64,000 nt of DNA from Streptomyces tirandamycinicus (GTDB lineage Bacteria > Actinomycetota > Actinomycetes > Streptomycetales > Streptomycetaceae), in the NCBI RefSeq assembly GCF_003097515.1, contig NZ_CP029188.1:3288501-3352500 (forward strand), given 5' to 3'. Under the pieces are notes generated by a model. The model was given only the letters and a program-made list of their open reading frames with translations, searched no databases and was not told where the DNA came from. Made by a program: the position numbers and the translations under genes. Positions 16,817 to 25,352 of this stretch are shown in pieces. Each line of letters begins with the position of its first letter. The first letter of the stretch is position 1.

Positions 16817-18241
16817 TCAGCCGTCGCCCTCGCGCTGACCCAGCGTGACCGTGACCGTGGCCTCGCGGCCGTCGCGCTCGTAGGTGAGCTGGACCTTGTC
16901 ACCGGGCTTGTGCGTCCAGATCTCGCTGATGAGCGTCGGGCCGCTGTCGATCGGCTTGCCGTCGAACTCGGTGATGACGTCGCCCGCCCTGAGCCCCGCC
17001 TTGGCCGCCGGGCCGTTCGGCGTGACGGCCGCCGCGCCACCCGCGCCCTCCTGGGCGATCGTCGCGCCGGCGCCCCTGTCCGTCATGTTCACCGTCGCCC
17101 CGATCACGGGGTAGACGGGCTTGCCCGTACTGATGAGCTGTTCCGCCACGTTCTTCGCCTGGTTGATCGGGATGGCGAAGCCGAGGCCGATGGAACCGGC
17201 CTGGGACTGCTGGCCGAAGCCGTTGCCGCCGCCCGCGGACTGGATCGCGGAGTTGATGCCGATGACCGCTCCGCGTGCGTCGAGGAGCGGGCCGCCGGAG
17301 TTGCCGGGATTGATCGAGGCGTCGGTCTGGAGCGCGCTCATGTACGAGTTCCTGCCGCCGGAACCGTCGCCGGAGGCCACGGGCCGGTTCTTGGCACTGA
17401 TGATGCCCGTCGTGACCGTGTTGGACAGGCCGAAGGGGGCACCGATCGCGATGGTCGAGTCGCCGACGGCGACCTGGTCGGAGTTGCCCAGCGGCAGCGG
17501 GGTGAGCCCGGCGGGCGCGTCCCGCAGCTTCAGTACGGCCACGTCGTAACCCTGGGCCCGGCCGACCACCTCGGCTTCGTACTCCTTGCCGTCGGAGAAG
17601 GTCGCGGAGAGCGTGCCGCCGTCCGCCGCGGAGGCCACCACGTGGTTGTTCGTGAGGATGTGCCCTTCCTTGTCGTACACGAAGCCGGTGCCCGTGCCGG
17701 CCTCGCCCTGCCCCCTCCCGGACGCCGCCTCGATCGTGACGACGCTGGGCAGCGCCTTGCCCGCCACCGCGGCCACCGTGCCGGGCTCGCGCTTGAAGCC
17801 CGAGGGGGCGTCCCCTGCGGCCACCGTGGTCGACGCACCGCCGTCGTTGCGCTCGGCGGCCCAGTAGCCGACCCCGCCGCCCACACCACCGGCGACGAGT
17901 GCGGCGACGAGGACGGACGCGATCAGCCCGCCGGACCGCTTGCGCGGCCCCTGCGGGGCGGACGCGTGCCCGCCCCAGGGCGAGGCGGGCGGCGGGGGAG
18001 GCGGCCAGGCACCCTGCGGGTACCCGGCCGGGGAGGCGGGGGAGGCGGGGGAGTGGTCGCCGGGGGCGGGCCCGTGGGCCGCGGGCGGGACGGGAGGCGC
18101 GGGGGGCATCGCCCGGCCGGGCTGCGTCGGGGACTCCGACCCGGCGGGCGGGTGCGCGGCAGCGCTTTCGGGAGCAGCCGCCGGCACAGGAGGTACGGAC
18201 GGGCCGGCGTGCGCCGGGGTGCCCTCGTTCTCAGTGCTCAC
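16817..18241 (-). CDS. HtrA/DegP-like serine protease with PDZ domain
   Basis: A 474-aa membrane-anchored protease. The cytosolic N-terminus (about 100 aa) is disordered and Pro/Ala-rich. One transmembrane helix follows at about 107-128 (GGLIASVLVAALVAGGVGGGVGYWAA). Outside lies the trypsin-like domain with His in TNNHVV, Asp in YDVAVLKL and Ser in GNSGGPLL, then one PDZ domain (GAGGAAAVTPNGPAAKAGLRAGDVITEFDG). Expected role: extracytoplasmic quality control. The GTG start lies close after AGGAAG. It is divergent from the GDPD gene, with repeat boxes between. Confidence 0.93.
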   Translation of the reverse strand: MSTENEGTPAHAGPSVPPVPAAAPESAAAHPPAGSESPTQPGRAMPPAPPVPPAAHGPAPGDHSPASPASPAGYPQGAWPPPPPPASPWGGHASAPQGPRKRSGGLIASVLVAALVAGGVGGGVGYWAAERNDGGASTTVAAGDAPSGFKREPGTVAAVAGKALPSVVTIEAASGRGQGEAGTGTGFVYDKEGHILTNNHVVASAADGGTLSATFSDGKEYEAEVVGRAQGYDVAVLKLRDAPAGLTPLPLGNSDQVAVGDSTIAIGAPFGLSNTVTTGIISAKNRPVASGDGSGGRNSYMSALQTDASINPGNSGGPLLDARGAVIGINSAIQSAGGGNGFGQQSQAGSIGLGFAIPINQAKNVAEQLISTGKPVYPVIGATVNMTDRGAGATIAQEGAGGAAAVTPNGPAAKAGLRAGDVITEFDGKPIDSGPTLISEIWTHKPGDKVQLTYERDGREATVTVTLGQREGDG

Positions 18242-18370
18242 AGCTTCCTCTTCCTCGCTTCCACGATTCGGCGGTCCGCGTCGCGGGACCGCACCGATGC
18301 GCTGCAGTCAGCTTTTCCCATACCCTGTCAGGCCACTGTAAGCAGGACCTGTGCGACCGTGCGCTCTTCT

Positions 18371-18418
18371 TTATCCCGGACATGACGGACACAGGCTTAT
18401 CCCGGACATGACGGACAC
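18371..18418. repeat. Two 22-bp direct repeats, 26-bp period
   Basis: TTATCCCGGACATGACGGAC followed by AC occurs at 18371-18392 and again at 18397-18418. They lie in the 217-bp divergent region, 40 bases before the GDPD start. The spacing is about 2.5 helical turns. Confidence 0.75.
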
Positions 18419-18458
18419 GGGCGGGGCGCCCGCCCACCGACGATGGCACCATGACGCG

Positions 18459-19250
18459 GTGACTCAACACCGGATCCAGGTCGTGGCCCACCGAGGCGCC
18501 TCGGAGGACGCCCCCGAACACACCCTGGCCGCCTATGTGAGAGCCATAGAGGACGGGGCCGACGCCCTCGAGTGCGATGTGCGCCTCACCGCGGACGGAC
18601 ATCTCGTCTGCGTCCACGACCGCCGGGTGAACCGCACCTCCAACGGCCGTGGCGCGGTCTCCGCGCTGGAGCTCGCGGACCTCGCCGCGCTCGACTTCGG
18701 CTCCTGGAGGGACAGCGAGGAGAGCCCGGACTGGAAGGACCCCGGTTTCACGTCCGTGCTGACCCTCGAGCGGCTGCTCGAACTGGTGGCGGACGCCGGC
18801 CGGCGGATCGAGCTCGCCATCGAGACGAAGCACCCGACCCGATGGGCGGGACAGGTGGAGGAGCGGCTGCTCCACCTGCTGAAGCGTTTCGGCCTGGACG
18901 CCCCGGCGGCACCCGGCGAGTCCCCCGTGCGCGTCATGAGCTTCTCGGCCCGCTCGCTGCACCGGATCGCGTACGCCGCGCCGAACATCCCGACCGTGTA
19001 CCTGATGCAGTTCCTCCCACTGCGGGCGCGCGAGGCACGGCTGCCGGCGGGGGCACGGATCGCCGGTCCGGGGATCCGGCTGGTGCGCAACCACCCCTCG
19101 TACGTGGAGCGGCTGCACGCCGCCGGTCACCAGGTGCACGTCTGGACCGTGAACGAACCGGCCGACGTCGACCTCTGCGTGAGCCTCGGAGTCGAGGCGA
19201 TCATCACCAACCGGCCGAGGCAGGTCCTCTCCCGACTGGGCCGTCTCTGA
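18459..19250 (+). CDS. Glycerophosphodiester phosphodiesterase
   Basis: A 263-aa GDPD-family TIM barrel that hydrolyses glycerophosphodiesters to glycerol 3-phosphate and an alcohol. Active-site residues are visible: VAHRGAS (His-Arg), ALECDVRLT (Glu and Asp ligands) and VCVHD (second His). AIETKHP and HVWTVNEPADV are also typical. It has no signal peptide, so it is cytosolic. The start is GTG 18459 (VTQHRIQVVAHRG), not the frame opening at 18351, whose N-terminal part is the direct-repeat region. Likely used in phosphate or glycerol salvage. Confidence 0.9.
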   Translation: MTQHRIQVVAHRGASEDAPEHTLAAYVRAIEDGADALECDVRLTADGHLVCVHDRRVNRTSNGRGAVSALELADLAALDFGSWRDSEESPDWKDPGFTSVLTLERLLELVADAGRRIELAIETKHPTRWAGQVEERLLHLLKRFGLDAPAAPGESPVRVMSFSARSLHRIAYAAPNIPTVYLMQFLPLRAREARLPAGARIAGPGIRLVRNHPSYVERLHAAGHQVHVWTVNEPADVDLCVSLGVEAIITNRPRQVLSRLGRL

Positions 19251-19499
19251 CCGCTCCCGTACCGCCGAGGAACCGTCCCCGGCTGATCCGCGACCGAACC
19301 GACACCGACCGCTCCCGCACAGCGACCGAACCGACTCGGACTGCTCCCGCACAGCGACCGAACCGCTACACGGAGTGCACCGGCGCGTTCGATCCGTGCG
19401 CAAGTGTGACGAGTGCGTCATCGGACGCGGATTGGCCGGTTTCCGGTCCAGGCCATTGGGGCATCCACTCCGTGGCGTGGGGCGAAGGAGGTCTCGGGG

Positions 19500-20015
19500 G
19501 TGGCGTTGGTGGTGGCACAGGAGGTGCCCACGTCGTCGTGCATGGCCGTACCCCATGGCCCTGCGGGCGTGGGTGAGGCACGGCACCGGATGCGTGAGCA
19601 ACTGCGGCGCAGCGGGGTGTCCGATTCGGTCGTCGACGATGCCGTTCTGATCCTTTCCGAACTGCTGAGCAATGCCTGCCGTCACGGCAGACCGCTCGGG
19701 CAGCACACGGAGATCGGTGACGGCGACATCCGAGCCGCATGGCGTCTCGACCCGTCCGGCGGCCTGACCGTCGAGGTGACGGACGGGGGCGGTCCCACCC
19801 GCCCGGTTCCGTCGACGCCCTCGGTCACGGCACACGGCGGCCGAGGGCTCAACATCATCAGTGCGCTCGCCCGGGACTGGGGCGTGAGGGACAGCGCCGC
19901 CGGCGAGGTCACCGTGTGGGTCCTCGTCACGGAGGGGCACCGTCGCGACGATTTCGCTACGCGCGTCACCGGCCCCGGCTTCGAGTTCACCGACGCCTAC
20001 GACGACGTCGACTGA
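19500..20015 (+). CDS. HATPase_c anti-sigma-type ATP-binding protein
   Basis: A 171-aa GHKL ATPase-domain protein of the RsbW/SpoIIAB type. The N-box is LILSELLSNACRHG, and VEVTDGGG and GGRGLNIISALARDWGV form the ATP lid region. GTG at 19500 follows AAGGAGG by eight bases; the frame opening at 19413 is not supported. Such proteins bind and phosphorylate anti-sigma antagonists or sequester sigma factors. No sigma or antagonist gene is adjacent, as is common for the many orphan copies in Streptomyces. A second member is at 27093-27536. Confidence 0.85.
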   Translation: MALVVAQEVPTSSCMAVPHGPAGVGEARHRMREQLRRSGVSDSVVDDAVLILSELLSNACRHGRPLGQHTEIGDGDIRAAWRLDPSGGLTVEVTDGGGPTRPVPSTPSVTAHGGRGLNIISALARDWGVRDSAAGEVTVWVLVTEGHRRDDFATRVTGPGFEFTDAYDDVD

Positions 20016-20375
20016 GCTCCGGGCCGGCCGGCGATCGGGCGGACCGGACGGCGGCCGGGCAAGGACCGGACGGCGGCCGGGCAAGGACCGGACGGCGGCC
20101 GGGCAAGGACCGGGCAGGGACCGGACGGGGACCGCTTCGGGCCGCCCCGGTCGTGGACGGCGCATCGGCCGCCCATCGCCGGCCGCGGTCGCGAGCAGGA
20201 CGGGAGCCGGTCACCGGCCGGTCCGGGGCGTTCGCGCGCAGCATCGCCGGCGCCCTTCCGGCGCTCCAGGGCGGGCGGCCACGCGACGTGAAGTGCCGCT
20301 GTGACCGCTGCCACGGCCGCAGCGGCTAGGCTCGCGCCCGAGACAAGCACGCCGTCATCGGGAGAAAGCCACATC
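20016..20375. other. Spacer with 22-bp tandem repeats and DUF5926 promoter
   Basis: Holds the repeat at 20041-20106 and TAGGCT (20327-20332), a plausible -10 box for the downstream gene. No gene seen. Confidence 0.5.
20041..20106. repeat. 22-bp tandem repeat, three exact copies
   Basis: Unit begins GGACCGGACGGCGGCC and ends GGGCAA; three identical copies plus a degenerate fourth, 25 bases after the ATPase stop. Confidence 0.9.
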
Positions 20376-21347
20376 ATGGCCAAGAAGCGCCCCCAGACGA
20401 AGGCCGCCGCCAAGCCCCAGGTCACCGATGGTGAGATCCCGGTGGTCGGCGCCCGCGAGCCCTGCCCCTGCGGTTCGGGCCGTCGCTACAAGGCCTGCCA
20501 CGGGCGGGCCGCCGCACACGCCGTGACCGAGCTGGTCCAGCGTCCCTTCGAGGGGCTCCCCGGCGAGGGCGACTGGGTCGCCCTCCGCGAGCTGGTGCCC
20601 GCCGCCACCGTCGCCCTGGCCCTCAAGGACGGGCTGCCCGAGGACGTCCCGTCGCTCACCCTCGCGACCGTCCTCCCCATGGCGTGGCCCGCGCTGCGCC
20701 GCGAGGACGGCTCCGTCATGCTCGCCCTGCAGAACGACACGCCTTCCGGCGACCTCAGCCGCGACCTCGCCGACACCCTGCAGCGCACGCTGACCACGAA
20801 GCCCGGCAACGCGGTGGCCCCGCGGCGCGCCCCCGCCGACGGTCCGCGGCTCCAGGACCTGATCGACGCGGACGCCCCGTTCGAGCCGGTCGTGCACAGC
20901 GGTTTCGAGTTCTGGATTCCGGAGTCGGTGGAGACCACGAGCGCCGAGGTGACCGCTTCGCTGGAGCGCGCCAACGCGGCCGCGATCCCGACGGCGAGGC
21001 TGTCCGGCGTCGACGCCGCCTACTGGTGCGAGACTCCGGAGAAGAACCACCTGCGCTGGGTCATGCCGCACTCCGAGGAGCGGCTGCTGGACGCGCTCGC
21101 CCGGCTGCACGCCGCCGGTGCGTCGAGCCTCGGTGAAGGCACCCGCCTCGTCGGGTCGTTCCGTGCGCACGGCCTGGTGGTGCCCGTCTGGGACCTGCCC
21201 GTCGGCATGGGTGCGGAGGAGTGCGAGAAGCCGGCGGCCGAGTTCGCCGAGCGGCTCGCCAAGGCGCTCGCGACGGACTCCCCGCTCACCGGCGAGGAGC
21301 GCCGGGCCCGCAGCGGTCTCACCAACCGCCAGGTCACGCTGAGCTGA
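20376..21347 (+). CDS. DUF5926 protein with N-terminal SEC-C zinc motif
   Basis: A 323-aa cytosolic protein. The first 25 residues are Lys-rich, then a SEC-C type zinc finger ([16 protein letters not shown], near residues 27-42) precedes a domain of unknown function (DUF5926) that fills the rest. SEC-C motifs contact the ribosome or SecB in SecA-like proteins, so a translation-related role is possible but unproven. ATG at 20376 follows GGGAGAAAG. Standard single-gene unit of actinobacterial cores. Confidence 0.85.
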   Translation: MAKKRPQTKAAAKPQVTDGEIPVVGAREPCPCGSGRRYKACHGRAAAHAVTELVQRPFEGLPGEGDWVALRELVPAATVALALKDGLPEDVPSLTLATVLPMAWPALRREDGSVMLALQNDTPSGDLSRDLADTLQRTLTTKPGNAVAPRRAPADGPRLQDLIDADAPFEPVVHSGFEFWIPESVETTSAEVTASLERANAAAIPTARLSGVDAAYWCETPEKNHLRWVMPHSEERLLDALARLHAAGASSLGEGTRLVGSFRAHGLVVPVWDLPVGMGAEECEKPAAEFAERLAKALATDSPLTGEERRARSGLTNRQVTLS

Positions 21348-21384
21348 GCCGGGCGGCGGGCCAGGCCGGCGGACCGCGGGCGGT

Positions 21385-21486
21385 CGTTCTCGTTCCCGGT
21401 GTCGTTCCCGTTCCCGTTCCCGGTTTCGTTCCCGCTCCCGTTCCCGTTGCCGTTGCCGTTCCCGTTCCCGTTCTCGTCGCCGTTCG
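21385..21486. repeat. GTTCCC hexamer repeat
   Basis: About 17 copies of GTTCCC with variants (GTTGCC, GTCGTT, GCTCCC), starting 38 bases after the DUF5926 stop. Confidence 0.85.
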
Positions 21487-21699
21487 GCGACGGCAGGCGG
21501 CCGCGGGCGGTCAGGTGCCCGTTCCACCACGGCAGGTTGCTGCGGGCGGCGGCTTCGGCCGTCGCCCACCGCGGCGGCGACGCGACCCACCCGCCTCGGG
21601 TGATCCCCGTCACACCGGTACCTACGGTGCGGTAATTCCCTGTCCGAATACCCGAGATCGAATTTGCGAACAGCAGATCTCTTGTTACCGTTCTGGAAG

Positions 21700-21737
21700 C
21701 CCGGTCGCTGGTGCATCCCCCGTCGCCAGCGACCGGG
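21700..21737 (+). terminator. Strong 12-bp hairpin (terminator or small-RNA element)
   Basis: Arms CCCGGTCGCTGG and CCAGCGACCGGG with a 14-nt loop, followed by CGTCTCTATTT. TTGCGA (21664) and TACCGT (21686) just upstream could be a promoter, which would put the hairpin at the 5' end of a transcript. Confidence 0.6.
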
Positions 21738-21756
21738 CGTCTCTATTTCCGGCAAT

Positions 21757-21873
21757 GCTCCGGAATCGCGCCCACGTCAACTGCCTTCGGCAGCATGCGA
21801 GTTGCCCCCTCGCTCGGCAACGGCGTCCCCTGAGGGGCTTCTACGGAAGCACGAACTCCACGTTCGCGGAATA
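21757..21873 (+). ncRNA. Candidate structured RNA or small ORF (38 aa)
   Basis: Four short inverted repeats follow one another: CTGCC-TTC-GGCAG (21781), GTTGCC-N9-GGCAAC (21801), CCCC-TGA-GGGG and CTTC-TACG-GAAG. An ATG frame also spans the whole segment (MLRNRAHVNCLRQHAS to TNSTFAE). Third positions are not strongly G/C, which favours RNA structure over coding. It lies on the plus strand in the gap between DUF5926 and the minus-strand Prim-Pol gene. Identity unknown. Confidence 0.3.
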
Positions 21874-22454
21874 GGCCCCCGGTTCGCCTCGGCCCTTCTC
21901 ACACGGTGTTTCGCGGACCGCAGGCCCCACGCGTCCGGGGCCGATCACGCAATGCACCCCAACGGCCTTTCGCCCGGCGCCGGAAGAGCCGGCACGGACG
22001 CGGTCCTCCGCCGACGCGTTGCGGTAGTACGTTCGCTCCCACGCATCCGGACCACCGGAGAGGCCGCGCATCCGCGCCTCGACGCGGTGCGGTGGGCTCT
22101 CCAGGGGCCGGGGCGTTCGCTTGTGCGTCGAACACCGAGGCGCCGTCGTCCGGCTCGGTCGCCCGCCGCGCGCCCGGCGGGGCATGCATTCCGGCCACAC
22201 TTGCCGATCGCCGCGCCCTCTTGCCATGCGCCGTCGCGTCGGCGCACTTCCGGGCCGCGGGGGCGGCGAGGGCCGCACGGGCCACGAGGGTCCACGAGGG
22301 TCCGTACGGGAAGGCCGGGCAGCGGGGACCCGTACGGCTCCGTCCGCACCCGTCCGACCCGCACTCGCCCCTCCCTCCCGTGCGCACACGGATCCCGCCC
22401 GTACGAGTGAGCCGCAGGCCCGTCTCCCACCGCCGTCACCCGGAAGACCGGCGC

Positions 22455-23165
22455 TCAGTACGCGAGGCGGGACCCCTCCCCGCTCTCCGGAGGAGTCACG
22501 CCCGACGGCGCGCTGACGCTCGCCTCGACGAGGGCGTCGACGACCGCTTCCACGTCCGGCAGCCAGGGCGCCGCCGAGCCGGGGAGCGGGGCGCGCTCCC
22601 ATCGGACCTGTCCCGTGCCGGTCTCCGAGGGCGGCAGCACCAGATAGCCGCCCGAGCCGTGGAAGCGAAGCGAACTCGGCACCCGGTCCTTGGCGTAGAG
22701 CAGTTCGCCCAGCCGCTCCATCGAGTAGGGGGCGACGAGCAGGGACCACCTGGTCGGTGTCGCGAGAACGGGGCCGAGTCTCATCTCCATGCGGTCGAGT
22801 GCGGCGAGCGCCCGGGCCCCGGCGACCGCCGGCAGGCTCACCGCGCACGGCGCGCGGCCTCCCGTGGCGAGCACGACGGGGGCGGTGGGCCGCTGGGTCC
22901 ACCACCAGCGCACCATCCGCTCGTCGGTGGTCGCCGCCAGCAGCCCGGGGTCGAAGGGGTGCGCGCCGGGGACGACGCACTCGTGGTCGGGGCAGGCACA
23001 GCCGCGCCCGTGCTCGGTCCGCCGGCCGGCGGCGTTGAGTCCCACACCGGGCAGCACGGGCCAGTTCCATTCGGTGGCGCAGGTCAGCGCCGCGTCGAGT
23101 AGAGGAGCAGGCCTCCCCTTGCGCCAGAACCGGAGCCTGCGTCGCCTTCCGAGGATCTCGCGCAT
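22455..23165 (-). CDS. Prim-Pol-like protein (bifunctional DNA primase/polymerase family)
   Basis: A 236-aa protein of the actinobacterial stand-alone Prim-Pol family. Recognisable segments are CACPDHECVVPGAHPFDP (Cys/His cluster), RMVRWWWTQRPTAPVVLATGG and FHGSGGYLVLPPSE. The acidic metal pair of the active primase is not obvious, so it may be inactive. A basic N-terminus (REILGRRRRLRFWRKG) could bind nucleic acid. ATG at 23165 follows GGAAAGGAA. It is divergent from the PP2C-like gene. Compare the better conserved paralogue at 7726-8595. Confidence 0.75.
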   Translation of the reverse strand: MREILGRRRRLRFWRKGRPAPLLDAALTCATEWNWPVLPGVGLNAAGRRTEHGRGCACPDHECVVPGAHPFDPGLLAATTDERMVRWWWTQRPTAPVVLATGGRAPCAVSLPAVAGARALAALDRMEMRLGPVLATPTRWSLLVAPYSMERLGELLYAKDRVPSSLRFHGSGGYLVLPPSETGTGQVRWERAPLPGSAAPWLPDVEAVVDALVEASVSAPSGVTPPESGEGSRLAY

Positions 23166-23733
23166 GAGCGCTCGTTCCTTTCCGTTGAACGCCGAGGTCC
23201 ATCACACCATGTGTGCATCACTTCACTGCGCGTACAGAGCGGCGTCTTGCCGCCCTTGCCGTAGGCACGGGCGATCCCATGGGCTCTGTCCATTAAACGC
23301 ATGGCGAGGGGTGGCGCGCGCCTGGCGCTTGCTCTCCCGCTGTGCTCGTACCGCCACTCGGTACGGGGCGGCGGCCCACGGCGGTTAGGACGCCGCGGCT
23401 CCCCGCCAGGTTCCGGGGCGGTCCCAACTGCCCCTGGCCACACCGTTTACGTACCCATCACGCCCGGGATGACTCCCCCCTCGGGCTTCGCCTCGGCCTT
23501 CACCCTGGGTGGGGTCCCCATGTCGAACGCGCTCAGTCGACCGCAAATCGCGTCCATGGGGGTCATTTTTCAGCCAAGTTAGCAACCCCGTGGACACCAG
23601 CGATACCACCAGGCCAGTGCTGGACATCCCCCTTTGTGTGCGTGTAGATGTGGATGCAGTGATAGCGGCGCAGATTGACATGGGGGTTTGCGATGCTATT
23701 GAGCAGAACGCACCAGCCGGAAGGCCGGCTGCC
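23166..23733. other. Divergent promoter region
   Basis: Between the Prim-Pol-like gene (-) and the PP2C-like gene (+). An inverted repeat CACAC-CAT-GTGTG (23203-23215) lies 38 bases before the minus-strand start and could be an operator. From 23590 the sequence loses Streptomyces codon bias. An inverted repeat AGCCGG-AAGG-CCGGCT (23714-23729) precedes the chosen plus-strand start. Confidence 0.45.
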
Positions 23734-25140
23734 ATGAGCGCCCCTCACCTGCCGAAAGTGGCTGGAATCGAATCGGCTGTTCCAGGCCCCGCGCACACTG
23801 CCGCTCCACTCGCCCCCGCGCCCGGCGCCATGATCCAGGACCGCCTGGCCGGCTGGGTCTCCGACCTCACCACGCTCCACGAACTCACCGAACGCCTCGC
23901 CAGGACCGGCTCGCTGGACGAGGCGCTCGACGAACTCCTGCGCGCGGGCGCCGCCCTGGTCGGTGCCCGCCGCGGCATGGTCGTCCTCGAACCCGCCGAC
24001 GGCCGCGGCCCCGCCAGCACCGTCGGACTGGGCCTCGCCCACGCCGACCTGGGCCACATCGAGACCGTCCCCCGCAGTGCCACCGGGTACGGCCGGATCC
24101 TCGACGGCGGTACGGCCGGCGTCCCCGGCCCCGTCGCCCAGGCGGACCTCCTCCACGACGCGGCACTCGACCCGCGCCACCGCGAGGTCGCCGCACGCCT
24201 GGGCTACGCCGCCAGCTACGCCCTGCCGCTCGCCACGGAGGACGCGGGGAGGCTGGGCGCCGCCGTCTGGTTCTACGACGAGCCCGCCGAACCCGTGGAA
24301 CGCCAGCGCCATCTCGTCGGCCTCTACGGGCGGTACGCCACCGAGCACCTCGCCCGGATGCTGGAGCTCGAACGGACCCGCCGGCAGATGGCCGTCATCG
24401 CCGACGAACTGCTGCCCGGCAGGCTGCCCCGGATCCCCGGGGTGCGCCTCGCGGCCCGGCATCTCACCGGCACGCGCGGCGGAGGCGAGTGGTACGACGC
24501 GCTGCCGCTGCCCGAGGGCGCCCTGGGACTCGCCGTGGGCTCGGTCTCCGGTTCGGGACCGAGCGCGCTGGCCGCCATGGGCAGACTCCGGGCCAGCCTC
24601 CGGGCGTACGCGGTGATGGAGGGCGAGGACCCCGTCGCCGTGCTGTCGGACCTGGAGTTGCTGCTGAGGCTCACCGAACCGGCCCGCTCGGCGACCGCGC
24701 TCTTCGCCTACTGCGAGCCCGCCCCGGCGGCCCACGCCGACGGCAGTGGCAGTGGCAGTGGCAGTGGCAGCAAGATCGTGCTGGCCGGCGCCGGGCACAC
24801 CCCGCCGCTGATCCTCGGGCAGCACCGCACCGAGTTCGTCGAGACGTCGCTGTCGGCGCCGCTGGGGATGCTCGCGTGCTGGGAGGCACCCAGCGTGGAG
24901 TTCTGCCCCGCACCCGGAGAAACGGTGCTGCTCTACACCGACGGGCTGCTGAGGCGCACCGGCGACCCGATGGACCGGGCCTTCACCCGGCTGCACACCG
25001 CCGCCGCGGGCGTGCCCAAGGCCATGCGCGACGACCCGGGCGCGGTGGCCGACCACGTGCTGCGCACGGTGCTCCCCGACGCGCTCGACGGCGGGCGGGA
25101 CGGCGAGGACGTGGTGATGCTGGCCGCCCGGTTCGACTGA
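23734..25140 (+). CDS. GAF plus degenerate PP2C (SpoIIE-like) protein
   Basis: A 468-aa protein with a GAF sensor domain at about residues 40-200 and a PP2C/SpoIIE-like domain at about 215-468. The metal-site motifs are altered: GGDWYD of active members reads GGEWYD (near 250), and GDVxGHG reads GSVSGSG (near 268). YTDGLL (near 401) is kept. Phosphatase activity is therefore doubtful. A Gly-Ser repeat (GSGSGSGSGS) interrupts the domain. ATG at 23734 is preferred; the open frame extends to 23509 with a possible GTG at 23638, but codons before 23734 lack G/C third positions. It may act in partner switching with an anti-sigma-type ATPase. Confidence 0.8.
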   Translation: MSAPHLPKVAGIESAVPGPAHTAAPLAPAPGAMIQDRLAGWVSDLTTLHELTERLARTGSLDEALDELLRAGAALVGARRGMVVLEPADGRGPASTVGLGLAHADLGHIETVPRSATGYGRILDGGTAGVPGPVAQADLLHDAALDPRHREVAARLGYAASYALPLATEDAGRLGAAVWFYDEPAEPVERQRHLVGLYGRYATEHLARMLELERTRRQMAVIADELLPGRLPRIPGVRLAARHLTGTRGGGEWYDALPLPEGALGLAVGSVSGSGPSALAAMGRLRASLRAYAVMEGEDPVAVLSDLELLLRLTEPARSATALFAYCEPAPAAHADGSGSGSGSGSKIVLAGAGHTPPLILGQHRTEFVETSLSAPLGMLACWEAPSVEFCPAPGETVLLYTDGLLRRTGDPMDRAFTRLHTAAAGVPKAMRDDPGAVADHVLRTVLPDALDGGRDGEDVVMLAARFD

Positions 25141-25352
25141 CGGCCGCACGCTTCGGGTGACGGCCGCCCGGGCCGACTGCCGACCGCCGGGTGACGGCCG
25201 CCCGGTTCGACTGACGGCCTTCCGGTGACGGCCGCCCGCTCCGGGTGACGCTCCGGCGGCACGGGCGGGGGCCGCAAGGCTTCCGGCGCTCCTGCCGTAC
25301 GACCGTACGATGGGTGAGGGTTTCAGCATCGTACCGACCAGGAGGCAGACCC

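Larger units (their letters stand above)
21348..22454. other. 1.1-kb spacer with hexamer repeats and a structured segment
   Basis: Contains GTTCCC repeats (21385-21486), a strong hairpin (21700-21737) and a cluster of smaller hairpins with a 38-codon frame (21757-21873). From about 21880 to 22454 I see only GC-rich shadow frames. Confidence 0.45.

Noticed and set aside
21385-21486. CRISPR array
   Set aside because: Units are contiguous hexamers without spacers, and no cas genes occur in the window.
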